64,000 nt of DNA, taken from assembly GCA_903858115.1 (NCBI GenBank), contig CAIOHR010000055.1, forward strand, positions 186,001 to 250,000, read 5' to 3'. Below, piece by piece: positions 52,167-62,280 of this stretch. Every line of letters begins with the position of its first letter. Positions within the stretch are counted from its first letter, which is position 1. The position numbers and the translations under genes are program-made. The notes under the pieces were generated by a model that was given only the letters and a program-made list of their open reading frames with translations, was not told the origin of the DNA and made no database searches. Origin of the DNA: an uncultured Pirellula sp. Its GTDB lineage: Bacteria; Planctomycetota; Planctomycetia; Pirellulales; Pirellulaceae.

Positions 52167-55100
52167 AGTGATTCCTTGGCATGAAGAAGATCAGGATTGG
52201 TTTGCAGAAGTGACTCAATGGCTTTCTGTTCTCTCGTTGTGAGCACAATGCCTCGAAGGTCGGAAAGCTTCAAGAGCTTAAGGCGTTCGCGAATTTCTAC
52301 TTGTTTTCCTTGGGCTAGCAGTGCCTGAATCAGATGCAGCAAAGTGCGAGTATCCTGCTTTTCTTCCCAAGAAGCGGTTAAGGAGGTTTCTGCCTTTGCC
52401 GCGAGTCCGCATGTTAATTGAACGGTGCCGAGAGTATCGAGAAGATCGGGGGTTCGGCCAAAAAGTTCGATCGCTCTCTCGATGCGTGCCAAACCCTCCT
52501 GTTCTCTTCCGGGGATTTCGGATGCAACGATCGCTAGATTGTTTAGGGTTATGACGCTTTGTGGAGCGAGTTTCTCTGAGAGGATTAGCAAACCGAACGC
52601 CTCTTGGTATCTTTGCTGGAACAACCGAAGCGTTCCAGACAGTTCCAGAAGCTTATAATTTGATGGAAATCTTGCTACCGATTCCATAATGATTTGGTCG
52701 ATTTGCGGTTCAAGAGGGAACTGGCCTACGCTGAAAATTGCTAAATCAACAAGGACTAAGACCGTCTCAACAGTCGGTTCTACCCGATAGCGTTCAACAC
52801 AGAGCTTAAAGGCATCATCCATTTTTCCGGCTCGCGATAACGCAACAATGAGCGGGCGCAACCATTGTGGATCGATTTGGTAAGCGGACTGAAGATAAGG
52901 AAGTGCTTCTAAATGCAACCCCTGATCCGAGAGCAAGCGACCCGCTTCAGCAAGGAGTGGAGCATTTCGATTGTCAAGTTCGTTCCCTACCCATTGGTGG
53001 ACTTTCTCAGCGAGCCGTACGGCTTTTCCGTCTGCCAGGGCAAATTGGAATCGAAGATTCAGCAGAAGTGGGCTACCCGAAGATAATTGATCTAACTCCT
53101 CGATCAATTGGACCACTCGATCTCGCTCGCCAACTTGCAAAAGGAAGTCGGCATGCTGATACCAGTCGTTAATCAATGTCAGACGCTCGGGGGCACGCCA
53201 TAGCGTTTCGAATAATCGCTGGATCTCCCGCTGACGCACCAGCATCTCGTCAGGCCGTTTGGCTCTCTTCGCATCTTCCCACGCCTGCCGGTGGATCGTA
53301 ATGGAAAGTCGAATCGCATCCTGGGCGACCAAAAGCTCTCCGCTGAAAAGCATTTCGCTCAGCATTTTCAGTGCTTCGGCGCGTTGTTGTTCGGCACCAC
53401 GAGTCGCCAAGAGAAATGCATAAAAAAGCCTCTTGGAATCGGTGCTTTGAGCTTCAATGCCCTCGGAGATATTGCCTATTCGAGCCCAGGGTACTTCACC
53501 GCCCGAGGGGTTGTGGGTCGCCAGCGTAATAGCCAAGGATCGCGCGATATCGCTGCGTTTAGGATTGATGCGATAGGCTTTTTCGAGAACCTCCAACGAT
53601 TGACTAGGTTGACCATTTAGTCGATATACCTCTGCTAGTGCGTTCAGGATATCAAGATCGTAAGGCAGCCTTTTCGTGGTCATTAACAATGCATCAATGG
53701 CTTTATTATAAATGAACATGCGGGTGTAAGCTTGAGCACTCAATATCCCCCGTGACTTCTCCGAAAGAGAGCTATTGCGAAGTTTCTCAATCAAAGACTC
53801 CGTGGCTTCCGGTCCGCGAAAACGAAAACAGAAGCGAAATTGAGTCATCCAAATCGCGGGATCCGCACCGTCAGAGATTTCGCTTGCCTTTTGCAAACAT
53901 TTCTCCGCTTCATCAAGAAGTTCTGCCTCACGCCCCCCCGTAGAGGCGTGTTGCTTCTCGGCCGCTTGGGCCTGTAGCAACCAAGCTGTGGTATTCTGAG
54001 GGTGTCGCGACGTTGCGAGTCGGGCTAAATCGAGTGCGTCCTCATCCTTACCTTGTTGCTGCTTGAGGCCTATAGCAAATTCTGAGATCGCACCGCTCTG
54101 AACGGACAAATGGGAGATGCGTTGAAATTCAATTTCCGCCTCGCTAAATCTTCCGAGTTGACTTAACTGTTGCGCCAGAAGGAATACGGTAGCTACTCGC
54201 AGGTCACCTTCGGCAATAGCTCGGCGATAATAGGTCACGGCCTTCTCTGAATCGAAAGCCGCAGCGCGAATATCTCCGGCAAGTTTCAGTGCATCCGCCC
54301 AACGCGGACGGAGATCGGTAACTCTAAGAATGGTTTTTGTAGCCTGATCTAAGTCTTTTGAATCCCCATTAGACTGTGCAGACCGCAAGAGCTTGGTCGC
54401 ATCAAGGTACTGTCCTAGTATTCCTTGGGGGCCTTCGATCTGTTGAACCCTTGCGATGACTTGTTCGATGGCCAAAGTGAAGTCAGTGAAGGGGGGCTCA
54501 CTGTTGGGTGGTTTCCCTTGGTTAGGTATTATTTCCAGTAACTTATTGGCAAGGAAGAAGAGGTAGAAAACATCATCCGTTTCTTTGCTCTGAAGAAGAA
54601 TGTTGCAAGCCTCCTCGCTATCACCCACGTTCAAGAATGCGTTGGCGGCGACTCGATGCAGAGTAAGTTCCGGTAGAATTTTTTCGGTGGTGGCCTGCTG
54701 AATCAAATCCTTGGCCTGACTTTTATTCTTCCTTCGCAATTGTAATCGCAGGTTGGTATCGAGCCAAATCTGAGGTGTTTTGGCCTTGAGTCGATCCAGA
54801 TTGCTCAATGCTATCGCAGCAGATTCTTCGTTTCCAATCGAATCGAATGATTGGGCAGCAAGAGCCTGAAGTTCGCTTTGGTCTGCATGCTTCTGGACTA
54901 ATCGGAGCAGGTCCTTTTCCCAGTGCATGTCCAACTGAAGCTCAAACGATCTAAGAGAATCGACGGCTTGGCACATTTCAAGCATTTCAAAAACCCAAGC
55001 CTTTTCGTTGACCTTGCCCGCGGCTGTTTCGTCGGACAATCTTTGCCGAGTTTGGTTTTGCAGTTGTCTCAAGCGGTCAATCTTACGCATTGAAGCGGGG

Positions 55101-56929
55101 ATGGATTGCTGAATCTCAATCATGACCTGCAACTGCTGTAGAGAAGCAGTGAAACTACCATCATCGGCCAGTTGAAGCTGTGGTTCCGCCCGGGCCAACA
55201 CACCCGCCCTTGACCACGCATTCGCTAGGCGTTTTCGAACAACTTTGTCCTCGGGTACAAGATTCAAAGCATCTTCCAATGCACTAGCCTCCAAGTCCCA
55301 GAAACCAATCCGGGAATACGCGCTCGCGAGAAGTAGCTGCGCTTGCCACCTCAGGGAGGTTGGAATATCTTGCTGGGATTGAAGCCGTTCCACTAGTTCT
55401 TGAATAGACTGCCATGTCGGGTTGGAACGCAGTTTTTGCTCGGACTTCAATAAATTTGTCTGCCAACGTATGTTGTTTAAACGCTTCATTTCCTGCTCTC
55501 GAGCTTCACCGCGATTTGGAGAAGCAAAATACCCATGGCGAGTAAGTTCAATCGCCTGTTCTAGCTCCGCGATGGCCGTTGCTGCTTGATCGCCATCGTC
55601 CTGCGCACAGACAATGACGGCGATCAACTCCCATAGCTCCAAAGTACTGCTTGGGCTGGTTTCTTTGCACCCTTTTCGAAGTACCTCCAAAGCCGACTTA
55701 TGGTCCTGTCGCTTCCAAAGTGATCTTCCGAAACGAAGATGCAGGTCGGCGCGTTGCTCTTCCGGGATCAGGTTTTTGTCGACGGTGATCAATTGATTGT
55801 AGAGTGCGTCGGCCTCCTCGAAGCGTCCCTCCGTTTCCCATATGGCTGCTCGAGCCATCGCAATATTCATATCCCAGTACCGAGTAGCTGGGCGAATGTC
55901 TTGACGCTCCGTGCTTGGCAAAGAAGTTTCTGGACTTAGCAGGCGGTCGACTGCTTTCGATGTGATTTCGGTTAGCAAGACGCCCGACTGCTGCTTGTCT
56001 AGCTTCTCTAAAAATGCAAAGCATGCCCACTCGGCTCTTCCATCGTCATAAGTTTGCAAAACCTCGATAATGCGGCGCGCCTTGTCATTGAGAACTTGCC
56101 GCGTGTTGTCGTTGAGCGTGATATCGAGTAGCTCTGGGCGTTCAACGTAAGTACTCAAGAGAGCGATTTTGAGATCACTTGCCTTTGGATTCACCGCTTC
56201 CGCAAACTCTAGTACGTTACCTACGCTTTGGCTACTCATCCAGTTCCAGTAGTCTTTATCTTTATTGAATCGCGACTTCTGGCGCGGCCGCCATTCGCCA
56301 TTTTCTACTTGTACGAAGAGACTCAGGGCTAACCAACGAAGAACTTCGTGATCATCTGGGCTCGCCTGGAGCAATAGGATCTGTCTCTCCGCCTCCAAAG
56401 CCCAGGTTGCTGGCGATTCGAGCAGACGCTGAATCAGTAGACGTCGCAGTTTCTGAAGACGCTCAAGTTCATCCGAATCGTTAAGTGTCGCCATGGCCCG
56501 TACCAAGGACTGCCTAGCCTGATCAATCTCTGCGAGCGACGAAACGGATTGATTTGAGGCGATGGCCAATCTCTCCAGAGCTCGATCATAGCGGAAATCA
56601 AAAGCCACTAACTGCTTGAGCCATTTGACCTCCATGGCGTGGTCTTGCTGAGACATCGCTTTCTTCGCGAGATTGGACAAACCTTCTGCAACCCGCTTAG
56701 CCTGCAAGTTATGAATAAAGAACGCTAGAACAAGAAGGCCGGCTACTGAAGCGGAAGAGATGCCCAGTAGTCGAAAATTCCATTCCCACCGAATTTTGCA
56801 CCGGACCTGACGATCTTCATGCCCTAATGCTTCAGTAACATTCCCAAGAATGACTGGCCTTTCCCTTTCTTCTTCCGAGAAATGGCCTAGTTCCGGATTT
56901 TCTGTTTTTACGCTGGGGTAAATTGTCAT
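52163..56929 (-). CDS. Giant membrane-anchored TPR protein of the exosortase locus
   Basis: 1588 residues from the ATG at 56929, which is preceded by GGAAAG; a GTG at 56953 is not needed. A single transmembrane segment lies at about residues 55-75, and the remaining 1500 residues are helix-turn-helix TPR-like repeats, the clearest in the stretches around residues 1045-1160 and 1330-1420. It lies between the Wzc-like kinase and EpsI in one operon. Large TPR proteins of exosortase/EPS loci (PrsT-like) are thought to scaffold export of polysaccharide across the envelope. This is by far the largest gene in the window. Confidence 0.87.
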   Translation of the reverse strand: MTIYPSVKTENPELGHFSEEERERPVILGNVTEALGHEDRQVRCKIRWEWNFRLLGISSASVAGLLVLAFFIHNLQAKRVAEGLSNLAKKAMSQQDHAMEVKWLKQLVAFDFRYDRALERLAIASNQSVSSLAEIDQARQSLVRAMATLNDSDELERLQKLRRLLIQRLLESPATWALEAERQILLLQASPDDHEVLRWLALSLFVQVENGEWRPRQKSRFNKDKDYWNWMSSQSVGNVLEFAEAVNPKASDLKIALLSTYVERPELLDITLNDNTRQVLNDKARRIIEVLQTYDDGRAEWACFAFLEKLDKQQSGVLLTEITSKAVDRLLSPETSLPSTERQDIRPATRYWDMNIAMARAAIWETEGRFEEADALYNQLITVDKNLIPEEQRADLHLRFGRSLWKRQDHKSALEVLRKGCKETSPSSTLELWELIAVIVCAQDDGDQAATAIAELEQAIELTRHGYFASPNRGEAREQEMKRLNNIRWQTNLLKSEQKLRSNPTWQSIQELVERLQSQQDIPTSLRWQAQLLLASAYSRIGFWDLEASALEDALNLVPEDKVVRKRLANAWSRAGVLARAEPQLQLADDGSFTASLQQLQVMIEIQQSIPASMRKIDRLRQLQNQTRQRLSDETAAGKVNEKAWVFEMLEMCQAVDSLRSFELQLDMHWEKDLLRLVQKHADQSELQALAAQSFDSIGNEESAAIALSNLDRLKAKTPQIWLDTNLRLQLRRKNKSQAKDLIQQATTEKILPELTLHRVAANAFLNVGDSEEACNILLQSKETDDVFYLFFLANKLLEIIPNQGKPPNSEPPFTDFTLAIEQVIARVQQIEGPQGILGQYLDATKLLRSAQSNGDSKDLDQATKTILRVTDLRPRWADALKLAGDIRAAAFDSEKAVTYYRRAIAEGDLRVATVFLLAQQLSQLGRFSEAEIEFQRISHLSVQSGAISEFAIGLKQQQGKDEDALDLARLATSRHPQNTTAWLLQAQAAEKQHASTGGREAELLDEAEKCLQKASEISDGADPAIWMTQFRFCFRFRGPEATESLIEKLRNSSLSEKSRGILSAQAYTRMFIYNKAIDALLMTTKRLPYDLDILNALAEVYRLNGQPSQSLEVLEKAYRINPKRSDIARSLAITLATHNPSGGEVPWARIGNISEGIEAQSTDSKRLFYAFLLATRGAEQQRAEALKMLSEMLFSGELLVAQDAIRLSITIHRQAWEDAKRAKRPDEMLVRQREIQRLFETLWRAPERLTLINDWYQHADFLLQVGERDRVVQLIEELDQLSSGSPLLLNLRFQFALADGKAVRLAEKVHQWVGNELDNRNAPLLAEAGRLLSDQGLHLEALPYLQSAYQIDPQWLRPLIVALSRAGKMDDAFKLCVERYRVEPTVETVLVLVDLAIFSVGQFPLEPQIDQIIMESVARFPSNYKLLELSGTLRLFQQRYQEAFGLLILSEKLAPQSVITLNNLAIVASEIPGREQEGLARIERAIELFGRTPDLLDTLGTVQLTCGLAAKAETSLTASWEEKQDTRTLLHLIQALLAQGKQVEIRERLKLLKLSDLRGIVLTTREQKAIESLLQTNPDLLHAKESL

Positions 56930-57019
56930 GCTTTCTTTCCAGTTACATGGCACACGTAGATTGCGGACCTCTCGCGTTCTTCATTATGTTCAGGATTGTC
57001 GTAAATCCTTCGAAGATGA

Positions 57020-59146
57020 CTATGCATCCAACGACAGGGAATAGCGATAGTCGCCGTATCGATAAAGATATTGATGTACAGGCATTCCGCTGAAAACAGT
57101 ACCGATAAGTTTCGCTCCAGACAGATCTAAACGCCTCAGACAAAGCCTTAAATTGTCCTCCCGAGTCACGTCGCGCATGGTGCAAAGCAAAGTTACATCA
57201 GCCCCAGCCGCAAAAGACAATGTTTCACTGGCCGCTAAAACTGGAGCTGTGTCGATGATGATAAACCTATACTTTTCCTTGACATGTTGCATGAGGCTTT
57301 CAATTCGTTCCTTCGAGACGATTCTAGCGAGATCCTTACGAATCTCGCCGGCAGTCAGAATGTGCAATTGTTCTCCCAAACTCGTGTCGATTGCTTCGTC
57401 AAGAGTTACGCTTCCACGGAGTACTCCAGCCAGTCCCTCCGACATTTGTAAACCGAATAAATGATGTTGATCCGGACTTCGAAAATCAGCATCGATCAGC
57501 AAAACACGACCATCACTCATCTTTGACAAAGAAATCGCCAGGTGAGTTGCAAGAGTACTCTTCCCCTCGCCAGGCATACTACTTGCTATCACTAAAGTTT
57601 GGGTACTTCCTGGATCAGAGAGAATAAAGTTTGCGCGTAAACTTTCGATACTTTCATCATAGGCTCGCTGCTTCTTTGCCGACCCCGAGTGGCTTGGCAA
57701 CATGACAACCTCGCCCAAAACGGGGATTTCTTTTCCACCCGCCAACGAATCCGATTGGGAGATTCGTTTCAATTGTAATTCCAAGAAGAACGCCAATACG
57801 AATGGCATACTGAAGCAGGCCGCGGCATACAGGAGTATTTTTTTCCATGGAACAGACTCGATTGGGACCGTCGGCGTTTGTGCCTCTGCCAGCGTTTGAA
57901 TGGTGCTACTTTTTTGTCGTTCCGTACGCACGGAAGCTGTTCGTTCGTTGAGACGTTCCAGTATGTTGCGCGCCTGTAGATACTTTTGCTGCGCAAAGTA
58001 AAGCTCAGCAGTCTCACCAGCGAATTTAGAAAGACGTTCCTCTTCGGCTTTGAAATTGCTTTCGATCACGTCTCGTCGCGTTCTTGTCCGCGTTAATTCG
58101 GCTGTTTTCGCTACCACTGCCGACTCTCGCCACTTGGAAAGGACCATCGGGCGAGCTGCAAGCTTTGCTGAGCTCAATTGGTTCTCCAGTACGGCCACAT
58201 CTTTCTTAAGTGTCTCGTACCATACCTGTCGAGTTCGCACGAGATCCGACTTTTCCATCATTCGCATTTCCTCGTTCTTTTCACTCAGCAATCGGCTTGC
58301 TGTAGCGACCTCTTCATTTTCCTTCACTAGGGCTTCAAAAGTCATCGGATCGAGATCGATAGGCTCATTTTCACCGGGTTTAGACAGGGCATCCTTCAAC
58401 ATCAAGAGTTCCGCTTCTATTACTGCTTCATTGGATCGCAATAAACTCAATTCGTCACGCAAACTGGTTAGGTAGGTCACGTCGGTATTGAGACGCGTTG
58501 TTTCCTGAAAAGGATCGAAACCCTTGGCTCGCTTGCTCAAACTGACGATCCGCTCCCGATGCTGCTCGACTTCATCCTGCCAAAGCTTTAAAGCTGGCTG
58601 CAACCAACCCTCGAGATCCGAAATGCGCCGGTCATCGAAACGTTGGCGCTGCTGCAAGTAGGACCGAACAATGGCGTTGCAAACACTAGCGGCCGCAACG
58701 GGTTCGGTGTCTTTATAGGACACAAGCATCAACGTTTTTGAGCCCACATCGCTCAAGCTCAAATTGCGGCGAATATTCATTTCTCGCGAATGAATATCCC
58801 TTAAGCTGGGGGCTTCACATATCTTGGGATCCGACAGCACGGGAGACAGCACGAGGAGGTTTTCAATCAACGGCCGTTCGTTTTGCAAAAGGTCTGAATT
58901 GCCTTGCATAACGCTCTGAAAAACAACAAAGTCCCGATTCGCTTCCAGAAGATGCGATGCTAAATACTCAGGAACGAACCTCCAATAAACGAACCCCGAA
59001 ACTAAGGACGCTATGACAAACCCCAAGGGCATTGCCCACCGCCAATTTCGCCGGATGGTGTCTACATAAAGCCAGGGATCAAATATACGGTCGTGCCGAG
59101 GGTCCTTATTTTCCAAACCTGTTGCTGTCAATTTTTTATTATTCAT
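57020..59146 (-). CDS. Wzc-like polysaccharide co-polymerase with tyrosine autokinase domain
   Basis: 708 residues. N-terminal Wzz-like chain-length region with membrane segments near residues 38-58 and 428-448 flanks a long extracytoplasmic coiled coil (about 150-410). The C-terminal BY-kinase domain has Walker A SSMPGEGKST (near 520), Walker A-prime VLLIDADFRSPD and Walker B IIIDTAPV. The final 20 residues carry a tyrosine cluster (YLYRYGDYRY), the expected autophosphorylation sites. Such proteins control export and length of capsular or exopolysaccharide. It follows the exosortase gene by 71 bp and precedes the TPR gene by 90 bp. Confidence 0.92.
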   Translation of the reverse strand: MNNKKLTATGLENKDPRHDRIFDPWLYVDTIRRNWRWAMPLGFVIASLVSGFVYWRFVPEYLASHLLEANRDFVVFQSVMQGNSDLLQNERPLIENLLVLSPVLSDPKICEAPSLRDIHSREMNIRRNLSLSDVGSKTLMLVSYKDTEPVAAASVCNAIVRSYLQQRQRFDDRRISDLEGWLQPALKLWQDEVEQHRERIVSLSKRAKGFDPFQETTRLNTDVTYLTSLRDELSLLRSNEAVIEAELLMLKDALSKPGENEPIDLDPMTFEALVKENEEVATASRLLSEKNEEMRMMEKSDLVRTRQVWYETLKKDVAVLENQLSSAKLAARPMVLSKWRESAVVAKTAELTRTRTRRDVIESNFKAEEERLSKFAGETAELYFAQQKYLQARNILERLNERTASVRTERQKSSTIQTLAEAQTPTVPIESVPWKKILLYAAACFSMPFVLAFFLELQLKRISQSDSLAGGKEIPVLGEVVMLPSHSGSAKKQRAYDESIESLRANFILSDPGSTQTLVIASSMPGEGKSTLATHLAISLSKMSDGRVLLIDADFRSPDQHHLFGLQMSEGLAGVLRGSVTLDEAIDTSLGEQLHILTAGEIRKDLARIVSKERIESLMQHVKEKYRFIIIDTAPVLAASETLSFAAGADVTLLCTMRDVTREDNLRLCLRRLDLSGAKLIGTVFSGMPVHQYLYRYGDYRYSLSLDA

Positions 59147-59217
59147 GGCTCTTCATTTTGCTCAAACAATGGATCATTAGAAAAGTTATGTGCGGATCCC
59201 ACTGAGGAAATATCTTG

Positions 59218-60228
59218 TCAAAGGACCATCGAACGATTCGCAGGAATGGAAACCCAGGCTGGATGATACAACCGCTCCCAATACTGCTTGACCATCCACA
59301 CTAACGAGGCCGCCAGCCCAATCATGAAAATCCCAGCCCAGTCATGTATCCTATTTGCCAAGCGAACGTCAAACCAATAATAGGAGATGCAAACGATGAC
59401 ACTTCGCACACAATTAGCTATTAGGGATAAAGGAATGACAGAGGCGATAAGGACAAATTTGTCAATCCAAGCGCGTCGAATGAGAGTCACCCAAAAAAAA
59501 GCAAAAGCGGCCATGCCAACAAAGATGCGAAGACCTGAACATGCTTCTTCCACCAACATCTGAGACTGACCAATCCAAATCGTATTCCCCTCCGATACCG
59601 CGGAGAAACCAAGGATTCTTAAAACGGCCGACGAAAGAATCGTTACCAACGATTGCAACTTCCAACTCAATAGAGTCTCAACCTGGAATGGAAGAGGGAC
59701 CATAAACAAAAGAAAAAGTACTGCAGGCGCCGCCCACGCAAGAGCACGCGGTCCCAATAACAAAGCCACGCACCCACCAAGCCATGGAACAATAGACCAG
59801 CCTTCAAGAAACTCCATGAAGAAAACAAGACCGATGGTCTTTATCAACCCAGCGAATAACAGTAGAACCACTCCGAGCCAATGAAGCCTTGCATCAAAGC
59901 CGGGAAAGGTGTCGCGACGCGAGTAGAGGATCCCGAGGCTCAAAAAAGGAATCAAATAGCCGTGAGAGTAATCTGCCTCGGTACGCCATTGATACTCCAA
60001 CTCCCGAAGCGTCTTCCCGTATAAAATCAAGGTGAGTAAAAAGATTGCGGCGACAGATGCAGCAATCGCCCAGGCGTACTGTCGTAGGTGCTCATCAGTT
60101 ATAGGAATTAAACGGGCAACCTCTTTTTTCGCTTTATTCGCTTTATTCGCTTTTTTCGGTGTTTCGGCTACCGCCAAAACCTGGCGTTGAGGTCCTCTTT
60201 TCTTTTTGCCAAATTTCGCTGATTTCAT
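59218..60228 (-). CDS. xrt: Exosortase (membrane Cys transpeptidase)
   Basis: 336 residues from the ATG at 60228; a TTG upstream adds 12 residues. A Lys-rich start with a K-A-N repeat (near residues 26-40) precedes about eight membrane helices. The catalytic triad is in place: Cys in EEACSGLR (near 230), Arg in NCVRSV (near 274) and His in IHDWAG (near 295). Exosortases recognise PEP-CTERM-like C-termini and process or anchor exported proteins. No PEP-CTERM substrate is visible in the window. It heads the locus of Wzc-like kinase, TPR protein and EpsI. Confidence 0.9.
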   Translation of the reverse strand: MKSAKFGKKKRGPQRQVLAVAETPKKANKANKAKKEVARLIPITDEHLRQYAWAIAASVAAIFLLTLILYGKTLRELEYQWRTEADYSHGYLIPFLSLGILYSRRDTFPGFDARLHWLGVVLLLFAGLIKTIGLVFFMEFLEGWSIVPWLGGCVALLLGPRALAWAAPAVLFLLFMVPLPFQVETLLSWKLQSLVTILSSAVLRILGFSAVSEGNTIWIGQSQMLVEEACSGLRIFVGMAAFAFFWVTLIRRAWIDKFVLIASVIPLSLIANCVRSVIVCISYYWFDVRLANRIHDWAGIFMIGLAASLVWMVKQYWERLYHPAWVSIPANRSMVL

Positions 60229-60605
60229 TCGATGCCATGGAGAAACTGCTGTCGTCCATGACAAGGAAGTACTACGGCGCGTCCATCTAGGGTAACTCAG
60301 TCTTACACTTTTCCAAGTGGTGAAGCCCTTTATCGATGTATTGAATCCTTCAGTCTAGTCCGATTGCACAGGATATCACTTCTGTGTCGGTGATCGCCTC
60401 CAAGGGGCCAGTCAAGCATATCAATTCGCTAGGCAGAAAACGAATTGCTCGAGACTGCGTTGCAGTTTCGGCCCCAGATGGCCTGCAAGGGCGTTTTCTG
60501 CGAGTATCGAATCCCAGAGACATGGCTGCCCCTACCTACCATTCCGTATAAGTTTTTGGCTCACCCCTTTTCGAGTCACTCAATACTTTCGAGTCACTCA
60601 AAACT
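60229..60605 (-). other. Intergenic spacer with two 18 bp tandem repeats
   Basis: The 377 bp between the exosortase and glutamate dehydrogenase genes hold two head-to-tail copies of TTTCGAGTCACTCAA(T/A)AC at 60569-60586 and 60587-60604, each containing the palindrome GAGTCACTC. They directly follow the dehydrogenase stop codon. No gene or convincing promoter for the exosortase was found in the remainder. Confidence 0.55.
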
Positions 60606-61844
60606 TCACAGTGACATGCCGGCCAGTTCGGTGGCTCTTTGCACTCGCGATATTGCCAACATGAATGCTGCAGTTCGCAACGAGACGTCGTGGTTCGCTG
60701 ATTGTTGCCAGACGTTCTCAAAGGCATCTGTCATCGTTCTGTCTAACTCCTGCCGAACTCGATCCAGACTCCATCGGTAGTGTTGGCGATTCTGAACCCA
60801 CTCAAAATAGCTCACCGTGACGCCGCCTGCGTTGGCCAGAATGTCTGGGAGAATCGTCACCTTCTTTGCTGACAAAATCGCATCCGCTTCGGGATCGATT
60901 GGGCCGTTAGCCGCTTCAATGATTGTTTTTGCTCGGATGCGACTCGCATTTTCTTTATGGATAACATCGCCGAGAGCAGCCGGAATCAGCAGATCGCAAT
61001 CCATTTCTAGCAACGCCTCACCAGGCATTTGTTCCGCACCCGAATAGCCGGTCAGTTGATTACCATTCTTGAAAGAATAGGAAAGCATCTCTGTAATGTT
61101 GAGTCCCTTCGGATTGTAGTAAGTACCGCTCAAATCGCTAACGGCGATCACCGGGAATGCTGCCTCCGCGAGGAACTTTGCCGCGTGCGAACCGACGTTT
61201 CCGAACCCTTGGATAACGGTTCGGCATTGATCTGGTCGAACGTTGAGTCGCTTCATAAGCTTGACTGCCATCGTCCCAACTCCGCGCCCCGTCGCTTCCT
61301 CTCGACCACGTGCTCCGTATTCTTCCACTGGTTTGCCCGTAATAACCGCAGGATTAAAGCCATGGTACTTTTCCCATTGGTTCCGAAACCACGACATAAC
61401 TTCGTGATTGGTACCCATATCCGGGGCGGGAATGTCGGTGTCTGGCCCCACAATTTCGTGGATCTCATCAACAAAGACCCGCGTCATCCGCTCCACTTCT
61501 TTTCGAGATAAAGTCTTGGGGTCTATGCCAATGCCTCCTTTCGCACCGCCGTAGGGGATTTCCACGACCGCAGTTTTCCAAGTCATCAATGAGGCTAGCG
61601 AACGAACTTCATCGAGGTCGACTGCTGGATGGTAACGAAGCCCCCCCTTCATGGGGCCGCGAGAATTGTCATGTTGTACGCGAAACCCCAACACGGTTTC
61701 AAGTTGCCCATTGTCCCGTTCAAAAGCAACTTGGACGGTGACCTCTCGCTTTGGAGTGATCAACAATTTGCGAAGCCACTCGGCCATGCCTAGTCGATCC
61801 GCTGCTTGATTGAAGTACAGATTAGTCGATTCACTGGCACGCAT
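60606..61844 (-). CDS. gdhA: Glutamate dehydrogenase (Glu/Leu/Phe/Val dehydrogenase family)
   Basis: 412 residues from the ATG at 61844; a TTG three codons upstream is the only longer start. Substrate-binding GPMKGGLRYHP (Lys66), Lys90 in the TWKTA segment and the catalytic lysine in PYGGAKGG (Lys102) are present, followed by the Asp-containing DMGTNHEVMSWF. The NAD(P)-binding fold shows VIQGFGNVGSHAA near residue 213. It interconverts 2-oxoglutarate plus ammonia and glutamate. The short, about 410-residue form is usual for hexameric NAD or dual-specificity enzymes. It appears monocistronic. Confidence 0.92.
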   Translation of the reverse strand: MRASESTNLYFNQAADRLGMAEWLRKLLITPKREVTVQVAFERDNGQLETVLGFRVQHDNSRGPMKGGLRYHPAVDLDEVRSLASLMTWKTAVVEIPYGGAKGGIGIDPKTLSRKEVERMTRVFVDEIHEIVGPDTDIPAPDMGTNHEVMSWFRNQWEKYHGFNPAVITGKPVEEYGARGREEATGRGVGTMAVKLMKRLNVRPDQCRTVIQGFGNVGSHAAKFLAEAAFPVIAVSDLSGTYYNPKGLNITEMLSYSFKNGNQLTGYSGAEQMPGEALLEMDCDLLIPAALGDVIHKENASRIRAKTIIEAANGPIDPEADAILSAKKVTILPDILANAGGVTVSYFEWVQNRQHYRWSLDRVRQELDRTMTDAFENVWQQSANHDVSLRTAAFMLAISRVQRATELAGMSL

Positions 61845-62280
61845 AAGTTTCAATTTCTTTCAAGAGGATTTGGTAACAAGCTAACCATCGTTCTTGTGCG
61901 ATAGGACCTTGGAACATGCAATTCTAGACGCGCAAAATCTGTCGGGTGGCATAATGACTTCAATATTCTTGAACATCGCGGGATTTTGGCAAGGTCTCGT
62001 CCTCATGCGAGCGAAATCGGATCAGCCGTTCCTTTCCCCCTTCGACGCTTCGACGAAACGACATGCTTTGCGAAGTTACAAGCTTGCTGGATTCAAGTAG
62101 GATTTTTGCGATGTAGAGAAACGAATGTTGAGCGAGTTGAGGGGATGGGGATATGACGGCTGCTCATTTTCGACTGGTAGTTGCCAATATTGCGTTGGTA
62201 ATCACTGCATTTTTCGATGCGTACGCTCCGCGTGCGACACCTCGCGAAGACTGGCTGACGGTTCTATTGTCATCTCCGAC
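61845..62280 (+). other. Intergenic region with no recognised feature
   Basis: I see no gene, RNA, repeat or convincing promoter in these 436 bp. Several short open frames are present but lack ribosome binding sites and any recognisable sequence. Confidence 0.5.
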
